Origin: Shouchella oshimensis
GTDB lineage: Bacteria > Bacillota > Bacilli > Bacillales > Bacillaceae_D
Assembly: GCF_002019765.1 (NCBI RefSeq)
Contig: NZ_KV917380.1
Location: forward strand, 79,849-143,848
Direction: 5' to 3'
Length of the DNA stretch: 64,000 nt
This document shows, piece by piece, positions 17,140 to 26,528 of the stretch. The first letter of the stretch is position 1, and each line of letters begins with the position of its first letter. The position numbers were made by a program, and so were the translations under genes. The notes under the pieces were generated by a model, which ran no database searches, had not been told where the DNA came from, and saw only the letters and a program-made list of their open reading frames with translations.

Positions 17140-18328
17140 TGTCAATTCCTCCTTGTAATGCAGCCAACGCTGTTGAAGCTAGCAATGTCGCCCCTTTCTT
17201 CAGACAAGCTTCATCAATTTGAAAAAGCGGCGTGTGTAAATCATATTGACCATGTTCTGGTTTACATCCTAAAAAGAACATAGCTGCTCGCGCCTTTTCT
17301 GCTGTATAGGCAAAATCCTCACTCCCCAAACCATAGGGAGCATCCACGATACGATCATTTGGGTAAAGCGTTTTAGCAGTGTCGACAATGACATCAATAG
17401 CCTCACCGTTATTTACAAGAGCAGGCTCACCAGACTCTATTAGGCAAGTTCCTTCTCCCCCAAATACATTAGCTAGTGTAAACGCTTTTCTAATTTCATT
17501 TATTAAGTAGGTTCGTGTAGCTGCCGAGTAACAACGGATGGTTCCTTCCACGTATACCTCTGACGGAATCACATTGTTAGCCCTTCCACCTTGAACAATG
17601 CCTATACTTAATATAGCCGCTTCTAACGGCGAAACGAGTCTATTTTGTAAACTATATAATGCAGGCAAAACTTGAGATAGAAGCCAGACTGGATCTGTTC
17701 CTAAGTGAGGATATGCGCCATGTCCACCAGTCCCTTTTATCGTTCCTTTAAACACATCGAAGCTGCCCATCGCTGGTCCTTTGTAGACTTGAATGGCATC
17801 GGGTGTGAGCCACGGGCACATGTGGAGAGCGAATGCCATATCAACATCGTCGTACACACCTTCTTTTACTAAATACAATCCACCTGATGTATTCGTTTCG
17901 TCCGTCGATTCTTCTGCTGGCTGGAACACAAATTTGATTGTACCTGTTACTGATGTATGATTGATTTGTTCTGCAAGCAACGTTGCAGCACCTAGTAAAA
18001 TAGCCGTGTGAGCATCATGACCACACGCATGCATTATCCCTGGATGTTCACTAGAAAAGGAGACATCTGCCTCCTCATGAATGGGTAATGCGTCCATATC
18101 TGCACGTAAAGCAATGGTTGGTCCAACCCCATTCGATAGTGTCCCTACTACCCCATAGCCAACGTTTGACTGAAAAACGGTCATTCCCGGTATGTTTTCT
18201 AGCTGCTTTTTGACGAAAGCAGAGGTTTCTTTTTCTTGAAAACTACATTCGGGGTATCGATGCAAATGACGTCGCCACTCAATAAGCTTTTCTTCCATTT
18301 TTAGGGCATATGCTTTTAACACTTCCAC
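17129..18328 (-). CDS. M20D family amidohydrolase; candidate N-acetyl-diaminobutyrate deacetylase
   Basis: Metal-dependent amidohydrolase (399 residues from GTG 18328). Motifs of the M20D (hippurate / N-acyl-amino-acid) group are visible: ALRADMDALP (Asp about 77-79), HACGHDAHT with His, Cys and His ligands (about 100-107), and FQPAEE with catalytic Glu pair (about 141). Members remove acyl groups from amino acids. In this operon it is the natural candidate to deacetylate the N-acetyl-2,4-diaminobutyrate made by the EutD-like enzyme, a step done elsewhere by AstE-type DoeB/EutE. The start is uncertain: GTG at 18328 or 18322, or ATG at 18298. It follows the PLP gene with 1 base between. Confidence 0.8.
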   Translation of the reverse strand: MEVLKAYALKMEEKLIEWRRHLHRYPECSFQEKETSAFVKKQLENIPGMTVFQSNVGYGVVGTLSNGVGPTIALRADMDALPIHEEADVSFSSEHPGIMHACGHDAHTAILLGAATLLAEQINHTSVTGTIKFVFQPAEESTDETNTSGGLYLVKEGVYDDVDMAFALHMCPWLTPDAIQVYKGPAMGSFDVFKGTIKGTGGHGAYPHLGTDPVWLLSQVLPALYSLQNRLVSPLEAAILSIGIVQGGRANNVIPSEVYVEGTIRCYSAATRTYLINEIRKAFTLANVFGGEGTCLIESGEPALVNNGEAIDVIVDTAKTLYPNDRIVDAPYGLGSEDFAYTAEKARAAMFFLGCKPEHGQYDLHTPLFQIDEACLKKGATLLASTALAALQGGIDNEA

Positions 18329-18329
18329 C

Positions 18330-19538
18330 TTAAACGCCTACTTCCACTGCCTTAAATGCTTGTTTAAAATCTTGAATAATATCATCTGCATCTTCAATCC
18401 CACATGATACACGTATGAGCCCTTCTGGTATGCCCATGGCTGCACGCTCTTCTGGTGTACATTCCACGTGACTTGTTGTTCTTGCAGGACCTACTGTCGT
18501 CTCTACAGCACCTAAATTAGCCGCTCGGTTAGCATACTGTAATTTCGGCAATAAATGACGAACTGTATCCACTCCTCCAGTAACAGCAAAACTCAACATA
18601 CCACCAAAGCCTGACATTTGTTCTTTTGCAATTGCATGATTTGGATGGTCTTCAAGACCTGGATAAAAGACTTGTTCTACCCCTTCAACTGTCTTTAAAT
18701 ACGTTGCGAGCTTCATTGCTGTTTCTGCCTGTCTCTTTACTCGCAGATCTAACGTTTTCATACCACGCAATAGAAGGTAAGCGGCCCATGGATCCATCGT
18801 TGCACCGTTAATTTCACGGTAATGATAGATGGCTTCGATCAGGGCATGATCATAGCCTACGACGACACCGCCTAATGCGTCTGCATGACCACCTAAAAAT
18901 TTCGTAGCGCTATGCAGAACAAGATCGGCTCCAAGTTGCAACGGATTTTGATTAATTGGGGTAGCGAATGTATTATCGACAACCACTAATGCTCCTGCTT
19001 GATGGCCTGCTTGGGCACATTTCTTTATATCCGTAATTTTCACAGTTGGATTTGTCGGTGTTTCTAAATATAAAATTTTACACCCTTTTGCGGTTTCTTC
19101 TATTAGTTGTTCATGATTGCCAGTTTCACAAAACTGCACATCCACACCTATGTTTGGCAAAAATTCTGTAAAAATTTTATTCGTTCCCCCATACGTATCT
19201 TTAATTGTCACAACACGATCACCAGGGCGAAGAAAGGTATATAACGTGTTAGAAATGGCGGCCATTCCCGTAGAAAAACTCGTCGCCGCGTTAGCACCTT
19301 CTAATACTTTAACTTTATCTTCAAATGCTTGCACAGTTGGATTTGTATTTCGTCCATATATATGACCTTTTTTGCGTCCAATTGCAACTTCATACCACTC
19401 ATCCATATCGTCATAACCAAATGCAACGCTAGGTATAACAGGCACTTGAGTTGCTCCATGTACAAGATACTCTTTTTCTCCTGCCCAAACGGCTTGGGTT
19501 GCTAATGATGGTTTGTGTTGTTCTGTCAAATCTCTCAT
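18330..19538 (-). CDS. Cys/Met-metabolism PLP-dependent enzyme (cystathionine gamma-synthase/lyase family)
   Basis: Fold-type I PLP enzyme (402 residues). It shows the YGRNTNPT motif with the Tyr/Arg phosphate-binding pair (61-63), FSTGMAAI, VVDNTFATP and the Schiff-base Lys in HSATKFLGGH (about 213). The C-terminal RVSCGIEDADDII is also typical. Relatives catalyse gamma-elimination or gamma-replacement on homoserine esters, cystathionine or methionine. In this operon the substrate may be diaminobutyrate or homoserine; neither is proven. ATG at 19538 abuts an AAGGGG site, so TTG at 19529 (9 bases away) may be the real start. It lies between the EutD-like and M20 genes. Confidence 0.85.
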   Translation of the reverse strand: MRDLTEQHKPSLATQAVWAGEKEYLVHGATQVPVIPSVAFGYDDMDEWYEVAIGRKKGHIYGRNTNPTVQAFEDKVKVLEGANAATSFSTGMAAISNTLYTFLRPGDRVVTIKDTYGGTNKIFTEFLPNIGVDVQFCETGNHEQLIEETAKGCKILYLETPTNPTVKITDIKKCAQAGHQAGALVVVDNTFATPINQNPLQLGADLVLHSATKFLGGHADALGGVVVGYDHALIEAIYHYREINGATMDPWAAYLLLRGMKTLDLRVKRQAETAMKLATYLKTVEGVEQVFYPGLEDHPNHAIAKEQMSGFGGMLSFAVTGGVDTVRHLLPKLQYANRAANLGAVETTVGPARTTSHVECTPEERAAMGIPEGLIRVSCGIEDADDIIQDFKQAFKAVEVGV

Positions 19539-19552
19539 CCCCTTATTTTTGA

Positions 19553-20743
19553 TTACGATGCAGAGTCAATCGACGTATTCGATAATAACTGTCTAGGAAA
19601 ATCTGCAAGAAGCTCACAACTATCCTTTGTGATCCGAATCGATTCACTAATCTCGACGCCAAAATCTTCGTACCACATACCAGGAATCACATGAAACGCC
19701 ATATTCTCTTTTAACTCTGTCTGATCCCCTTTTCGTAAGCTTGCAGTATGCTCACCCCAATCCGGTGGATAATTCAAACCTGTTGAATATCCTAAGCGAG
19801 ACTCCTTCTTTAGTCCATATCGATTAATAGTTTTTTGCCAGACTGCTTCTACTTGTTCACACGTTACGCCAGGTTTAATAAATGCCATCACTTCGTTCAA
19901 CCCTTCTACAACAATGTCTGCTACATCTGAAACACGCTGCTGTGGTTTTCCAATTGTAATCGTTCGGGCTAAAGGAGCATGGTAGCGCTGATGACAACCT
20001 GCTAGTTCAATGATAACCGTTTCTTCACTAGGATAACGTTGATCCGTCCATGTAATATGTGGAGCACCTGTTTTTATTCCAGCAGGTAACAACGGAACAA
20101 TAGCTGGGTAATCCCCACCACCTTCATCCGTTCCTGAGAGTTGTGCATGGTAAATATCAGCAACAACATCACATTCTCTTGCACCGGCTTGAATGGCATT
20201 CATACCTGCATACATAGCTTTAGCAGCAATCTTTCCCGCTTGCTTCATATAATGGATCTCTTGCTCTGATTTTATGATTCTGACCCAGTTTACGAGGTTG
20301 GTAGCATCGACAAAAGTTGCATTTGGTAAAGCTTCTTTTAAGCGATGATGAGCTTGAGCAGTATAGTAATACGTATCCATCTCAACACCAATGGATCGAT
20401 TCGATTGACCAATATCGGAAAGAACCTTGCCGATAAAATCCATTGGGTGCTCTTCTCGAGACTGGACAAAATAGTCGGGATAAGAGATGATCCGTTCATG
20501 CATAAGCCATGTTGTCTGCTTCGCAACATTTGCATCCATTCCTCTACCAAGCCATATGGGCTGTTCTTCATCAATGAGTAGGACTAACATTTGATGAACA
20601 TAAAAGGACCAGCCGTTAAAACCAGAGAGGTAATTCATATTAGCTGGATCCGTTATAAGTAAGACATCAATACCCCTTTTTTCCATCTTCTTTTTTGTAT
20701 TCGCAATTCGTGCTTGAAACTCCTCTAACGTGAACGGGAACAT
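19553..20743 (-). CDS. Ectoine hydrolase-like protein (EutD/DoeA, M24 'pita-bread' fold)
   Basis: A 396-residue protein with the creatinase-type N-domain and M24 C-domain. Many stretches match my memory of EutD/DoeA, which open the ectoine ring to N-acetyl-2,4-diaminobutyrate: GFNGWSFYVHQ (41-51), GRGMDANVAK (67-75), EEHPMDF (98-103), GVEMDTYYY (119-127), VDATNLVNW (145-153), GGDYPAIVPLLP (209-220) and YPPDWGEHT (about 328). The usual M24 metal ligands are missing: the first Asp position reads IIELAG (244-249) and the second HAPLART (255-261). That is expected for a non-peptidase member. ATG with AGGAGG 7 bases upstream. First gene of the operon, directly after a PucR-type regulator gene. Confidence 0.78.
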   Translation of the reverse strand: MFPFTLEEFQARIANTKKKMEKRGIDVLLITDPANMNYLSGFNGWSFYVHQMLVLLIDEEQPIWLGRGMDANVAKQTTWLMHERIISYPDYFVQSREEHPMDFIGKVLSDIGQSNRSIGVEMDTYYYTAQAHHRLKEALPNATFVDATNLVNWVRIIKSEQEIHYMKQAGKIAAKAMYAGMNAIQAGARECDVVADIYHAQLSGTDEGGGDYPAIVPLLPAGIKTGAPHITWTDQRYPSEETVIIELAGCHQRYHAPLARTITIGKPQQRVSDVADIVVEGLNEVMAFIKPGVTCEQVEAVWQKTINRYGLKKESRLGYSTGLNYPPDWGEHTASLRKGDQTELKENMAFHVIPGMWYEDFGVEISESIRITKDSCELLADFPRQLLSNTSIDSAS

Positions 20744-20783
20744 TTTCTGGCCTCCTTAAAGATGCAAGCTAATCTCTACTTAC

Positions 20784-20812
20784 AGTATATAGAGACCCTC
20801 TATTGAACGTAA
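20784..20812 (-). promoter_or_regulatory. Candidate promoter of the ectoine-type operon
   Basis: On the minus strand TATACT (20784-20789) is a good minus-10, with TTACGT (20807-20812) 17 bases upstream as a poor minus-35. A weak minus-35 next to a dyad fits activator-dependent transcription. Confidence 0.5.
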
Positions 20813-20816
20813 TGGA

Positions 20817-20856
20817 AAAAATGTATGAAAATTAGGTATATTCATTATACATTTTT
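20817..20856. promoter_or_regulatory. Inverted repeat upstream of the operon promoter; candidate PucR operator
   Basis: AAAAATGTAT (20817-20826) and ATACATTTTT (20847-20856) are exact reverse complements 20 bases apart, about two helical turns. The symmetry extends imperfectly into TGGAAA/TTTCCA on the outside. The downstream arm ends 5 bases from the minus-35 box, a typical activator position. Confidence 0.5.
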
Positions 20857-20917
20857 CTTTCCATTCCCTTTTTTCCTTTAGTCGCAAGGATTCTGAGCGT
20901 CAGATCTTATTCCATAA

Positions 20918-20942
20918 AAAAACACCTACATCTGAGGTGTCT
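20918..20942 (-). terminator. Terminator embedded in the end of the PucR gene
   Basis: On the minus strand ACACCT and AGGTGT form a stem followed by seven Ts. The stem includes the last codons and the stop codon (20926) of the regulator gene, so its transcript ends immediately after translation and does not run into the ectoine-type operon. Confidence 0.75.
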
Positions 20943-22608
20943 CCATATTCTTCTTTATTTGATACGTACGGATACATAAATCCAACAAAAAAAGGTTATC
21001 AGGATTTGCAAGAGATAAACCTGTAATGGTTTCAATTTTTCTAAGTCGATATAATAAAGATTGACGGTGAAGGTGTAAAACACGGGCTGTTTGTGACACT
21101 TTATTTTGATTTCGCTGGTATACTATAAAGGTTTCAAGTAGATCAATTTCTCTCATTATCGAATAATCAATAAGCGGTTGAACGTATCCTTTGATTAATT
21201 CTTGAATTTCATCAACTGTTCCAATTTTATGCATGACTCGATCAATTTTCGTATCGCTGAAATAAATTCGACTTCCTTTACCAAGTCGACCCAAACCTAA
21301 TTGCAGGGCTTGCTTGGCTTCTGCAAAACGAGCTGCAAATCTATTGGGCTCAATGGCTGCATCTCCTATTGCCCAAGTAAGTTCAACATCAGGTAATAAA
21401 TGATCCAATCTTCGGTATAATAAGTCCAAAAAACTATTGACCGTTGCTTTATAATCTTCAGCAGAAACTTCTAGGAAGATGATTAATTGACTATCTAAAA
21501 AAGTTGACATACACCCTCGTTCAATCGTTGAACCTGCAAAATAAATTTCTTCCTCAATGTAATGAATCATACTCGATAACCATTCTTCATAAGTAGCCGT
21601 TTGACCAATTTTCGAAAATAACGTCTCGAAATTATGGGGAAAGCCAACGATTGCAAGATAAGATAAATGCAAATTGTAGCCAAATGCACGTGCTTTTGCA
21701 TATAAAGGTTTTGAGTGAATGCCATTAGCTAAATCGGCAACAAAATTGTCTCGAATTCGTGCCTCCGCCTCTTGAACAGCGTTTTCCTGTAAGAACCAGA
21801 AAGCCGCGGCCGTTACTGTATGCTCTAAAATGATGAAAAAGCTTTGTTCATCCACCTTGTCTGATTCACTTAATGGCGTTGTGAACATATAGCCTTGAAT
21901 ATCATGATTTGTTTGGATAATTGGTAATACGTATAACGTATCCTTTTCCACAACAATTTCTTGAATTTTGCTTTCAAGAGGATGGTGTTCGCTTGAAAAA
22001 TCAAATGCTCTCACATCGTTTACTGCATGTCGTACTTTCTTTTCAAATGAATGGGAAACGAGATGACTTTTTCCCTTCAATGTACCGGCATGATCTGTTA
22101 TCACAATGGGTACTGCCATACAGTTTGAAACATGGTCAGCAATAGTTGACAAACGATTGCCTGCAAGAGTAAGGGAGAGTAATTCTTGTTGAATATGTTG
22201 CGTAAATTGAAGGTGCTCTTGCTTCTGATCTAACAAGCGAGCAGTAACCGCTTGTGTTAGGTCAGCAAATCGTATTTCCCATGGCAAAAATAGAATGGGT
22301 AATTCATGTTCTTCTGCTAATGCTTTCGCATCTTCATATAATTCAAATATATAACGACCTGTTGCTACCGCTAACGCAGCAGCTTCAGATTTAATCACAT
22401 CAGATACAAACTCATAAAATTGTTTTGGATCATGACCGTAACCAATACCTGTTGTTAGAACAAGTTCGTGTTTACGTATAAAGTTCTCTACTGGTGCCTC
22501 GGTTATAGAGACCCACTCCACTTGTTTATTGCCTACATGATTAACAGCTGTTTTAATGGTAGCAGGCTTCATGATATCTAATTTCATGATTTCATTTAAC
22601 GTTAACAC
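20926..22608 (-). CDS. PucR family transcriptional regulator
   Basis: A 560-residue regulator with an N-terminal PucR sensory domain (about 1-120; LTTGIGYGHDP is typical), a central GGDEF-like/CdaR-type region (about 300-440) and a C-terminal helix-turn-helix of the PucR type (about 490-545, with NKVSQTARVLHLHRQSLLYRLRKIE). PucR/CdaR proteins activate catabolic operons in response to the substrate or a pathway product. GTG start at 22608 with GGGAGGG 7 bases upstream. It is transcribed in the same direction as the adjacent five-gene operon but closed off by its own terminator, and it probably forms a unit with the upstream nitrilase-family gene (33 bases between). Confidence 0.88.
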   Translation of the reverse strand: MLTLNEIMKLDIMKPATIKTAVNHVGNKQVEWVSITEAPVENFIRKHELVLTTGIGYGHDPKQFYEFVSDVIKSEAAALAVATGRYIFELYEDAKALAEEHELPILFLPWEIRFADLTQAVTARLLDQKQEHLQFTQHIQQELLSLTLAGNRLSTIADHVSNCMAVPIVITDHAGTLKGKSHLVSHSFEKKVRHAVNDVRAFDFSSEHHPLESKIQEIVVEKDTLYVLPIIQTNHDIQGYMFTTPLSESDKVDEQSFFIILEHTVTAAAFWFLQENAVQEAEARIRDNFVADLANGIHSKPLYAKARAFGYNLHLSYLAIVGFPHNFETLFSKIGQTATYEEWLSSMIHYIEEEIYFAGSTIERGCMSTFLDSQLIIFLEVSAEDYKATVNSFLDLLYRRLDHLLPDVELTWAIGDAAIEPNRFAARFAEAKQALQLGLGRLGKGSRIYFSDTKIDRVMHKIGTVDEIQELIKGYVQPLIDYSIMREIDLLETFIVYQRNQNKVSQTARVLHLHRQSLLYRLRKIETITGLSLANPDNLFLLDLCIRTYQIKKNMETPQM

Positions 22609-22641
22609 GGATTTGCCCTCCCTATTTTGCAGCTATCTCTC

Positions 22642-23421
22642 TCAATAAAGAGAAGGTTTGCGATCTTTTAATAATGGAATATCTTCTCTAATCTGTTCAA
22701 CTTCCTTTTTCTTTAACGTTGCAAGAATTGTTCCTTCATCTTCAGTTGCTTCTTCTATTACATCACCACTTGGACGAATGACCACTGAATGACCACCATA
22801 GGCAGTTTGGGTATCAGAACCTATTCGGTTAACGCCAATAACGTATACTTGGTTCTCAATCGCTCGTGCTTGAAGCAACGTACGCCATACAGCGGTTCTT
22901 GCTCTTGGCCACTCAGCTGGAATGACTAACACATCTGCACCTGCTAACGTTAGTTTTCTTGCTAATTCAGGAAAACGTAGGTCATAGCAAATCATTGTGC
23001 CTATCGTTAACCCATCTAAAGTAAACAAATGAGGCGGTTCTTGGCCAGCTGCAAAAAAGTCGGGTTCGTTTAGCATTGGCACTAAATGCACTTTATCATA
23101 TTGATTAATCAATGCCCCTTCTTTGTTATAAACAAGAGCTGTATTGTAAAACTTATTTTCTCTTTTTGTAACGATTGATCCTCCAATTATATGCACCTTA
23201 TGCGTGTTAGCAAGTTCAACCATAAAGGCTTTTGTTTCTTCTTCTTGAGACGCTATCTGCTCTAATTGATCATACGCATAACCTGAAGACCATAATTCAG
23301 GTAAAATAACACAATTCACACTTTTCTCTTTACAAAGCTGTTTCATCCACGCTGCAACACGCTCACTATTTTTCTTCACATCACCAAGTTCGATGTCCCC
23401 TTGATACAGTGCCACTTTCAT
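22642..23421 (-). CDS. Carbon-nitrogen hydrolase (nitrilase superfamily, omega-amidase/MtnU-like)
   Basis: A 259-residue amidase with the nitrilase-superfamily triad visible: Glu in LPELWSSGY (about 42), Lys in YDKVHL (about 109) and Cys in MICYDLRFPE (about 144). Length and motifs resemble B. subtilis MtnU and omega-amidases, which hydrolyse alpha-keto-acid amides. Placed directly upstream of the PucR gene with a short gap, it may take part in the same pathway, for example handling an amide intermediate, or it may be an independent housekeeping amidase. ATG start; the ribosome binding site upstream is AGGGAG-like. Confidence 0.85.
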   Translation of the reverse strand: MKVALYQGDIELGDVKKNSERVAAWMKQLCKEKSVNCVILPELWSSGYAYDQLEQIASQEEETKAFMVELANTHKVHIIGGSIVTKRENKFYNTALVYNKEGALINQYDKVHLVPMLNEPDFFAAGQEPPHLFTLDGLTIGTMICYDLRFPELARKLTLAGADVLVIPAEWPRARTAVWRTLLQARAIENQVYVIGVNRIGSDTQTAYGGHSVVIRPSGDVIEEATEDEGTILATLKKKEVEQIREDIPLLKDRKPSLY

Positions 23422-23461
23422 TTTTAATCAACTCCCTCTTTCATTTATGTACCCGAATAGT

Positions 23462-23498
23462 GAAAAAAGAAGCAGCCACAATAGAACTGCTTCTTTCA
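23462..23498 (-). terminator. Terminator after dacA
   Basis: On the minus strand GAAGCAG and CTGCTTC pair around an 11-base loop, followed by six Ts. It also separates dacA from the nitrilase-family gene. Confidence 0.85.
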
Positions 23499-23503
23499 TT
23501 TTC

Positions 23504-24841
23504 TTAATTAAACCAGCCAGATACAGTATCAGTAAGACTCGTCCACATGCTTGAGAAGAATGAACCTATACCTCTCATAGACATTGTAAACCAACCAGCT
23601 TCTTCGATATCTTCTGTTGCAACTAATGCAACTCCACTTAACTGTGTTCCTTGAATGTATTCCGTTGGATCATCAAAGTTCACTTTTAACGTACCAATAC
23701 GCTCGCCTTCGCTTATTGGTGCGACAAGTTCTCCGTTTTCATTCAAGAGCTCTTCATCAAGGACGACTTCAAGCGTGTAGTCTTGATTTGCATTTTTTTG
23801 GGTTGATACATTCAAGTTTTCAGAAGTGACGACTGACACCTCTGTTTCTTTACCGCCACTAACAGTAAACGTATTGTCTTCGGGCTCTTGTCCTTCTTCC
23901 ACAACAGTAATGTCTTCGAACTGATCAAATCCATAATCAAACAATTTTGCTGTTTCATCAAAACGTTCAGTTCTAATTTGTGGATCTCCAGCATTCATTA
24001 CAACGGTGATCAGTCGTGTACCATCTCGTAAGGCTGTTCCTGTAAAACTGTTCCCAGCAGCATCGGTTGTACCCGTTTTTAATCCATCTGCGCCTTCGTA
24101 TTCATGACTCATACCTGGTAACATTTGATTCCAGTTTGGCATATTCACGGTTTCATCTGGTCCCGCTTGAAATTCAGCAAAAGGAATACTTGCTGTTTCT
24201 AATACTTCCGGGTAGTCATTTAAAAGATGAAAAGCAAGTTGTGCAACAGAACGAGCAGACATAGTTGTTTCCGCATCTGCTGGGGTCCCGTCTGGATGAT
24301 GACCATCTAAACTAGAATTCGGTAATCCACTTGAGTTGACAAAGTCATAATGATCAAGACCTAATTCTGCTGCTTTTTCATTCATTTGCTGAACAAATGC
24401 CGATTCTGATCCAGCAATATGAGAAGCAAGTGCCATTGTTGACGCATTTGCAGAATAGATAGCCATTGATTCATAAAGGTCCTTCACCGTATAATCATAA
24501 TCTGAGCGTAGCATTACATTTGAAAGACCGCCTTGATGAGATAAAGGATATAAATGATCTTCAATTTGAACAGTATCATCCCAAGAAACTTGGCCTTCTT
24601 CAATCGCTTCAAATAATAAATACTCAGTCATCATTTTTGTCATACTTGCGATAGCTAACTGCTCATCTATATTATCTTCATAAAGGATTTGACCTGTATC
24701 TCCATTTATCATAATTGCAGCCGACGCATCAACATTAATTGTATTTGCATCTGCATTTTGATAAGGTACTGTTACTAGAGCTAAAATCAACGTGAACAAC
24801 AAAGACATTCTTGCCCACTTCGCTCGGTTATTTCTTTTCAA
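23504..24841 (-). CDS. dacA: D-alanyl-D-alanine carboxypeptidase (PBP5-type)
   Basis: Low-molecular-weight penicillin-binding protein that trims the terminal D-Ala of peptidoglycan stem peptides at the cell surface. From TTG 24841 it has 445 residues: signal peptide with cleavage after ADA (about residue 32), active-site SMTK (Ser66-Lys69), SAN (about 127) and KTGTT (about 245), the C-terminal beta-rich domain, and an amphipathic C-terminal membrane anchor. The frame is open to a GTG at 24856, but that codon lies upstream of GGAGG; TTG 24841 is 8 bases after it. It follows guaB, as in B. subtilis. After it the usual pdxS-pdxT are missing. Confidence 0.95.
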   Translation of the reverse strand: MKRNNRAKWARMSLLFTLILALVTVPYQNADANTINVDASAAIMINGDTGQILYEDNIDEQLAIASMTKMMTEYLLFEAIEEGQVSWDDTVQIEDHLYPLSHQGGLSNVMLRSDYDYTVKDLYESMAIYSANASTMALASHIAGSESAFVQQMNEKAAELGLDHYDFVNSSGLPNSSLDGHHPDGTPADAETTMSARSVAQLAFHLLNDYPEVLETASIPFAEFQAGPDETVNMPNWNQMLPGMSHEYEGADGLKTGTTDAAGNSFTGTALRDGTRLITVVMNAGDPQIRTERFDETAKLFDYGFDQFEDITVVEEGQEPEDNTFTVSGGKETEVSVVTSENLNVSTQKNANQDYTLEVVLDEELLNENGELVAPISEGERIGTLKVNFDDPTEYIQGTQLSGVALVATEDIEEAGWFTMSMRGIGSFFSSMWTSLTDTVSGWFN

Positions 24842-24895
24842 AAATGACACCTCCACTATTTCTACACATGTTTCTTATTGTATCATGCTAACATA

Positions 24896-24928
24896 CAAAA
24901 AAATAGATAGGGAAGTCCCTATCTATTG
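24896..24928 (-). terminator. Terminator after guaB
   Basis: On the minus strand AATAGATAGGGA pairs with TCCCTATCTATT, followed by a T run. A strong hairpin between guaB and dacA. Confidence 0.9.
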
Positions 24929-24944
24929 GTCAAAAGTTTGTCGA

Positions 24945-26480
<1,536 letters not shown>

Positions 26481-26528
26481 TTAAGTAGCACTTTTCTGAA
26501 TTCACTATACATAAGGATGGATCCCTCT

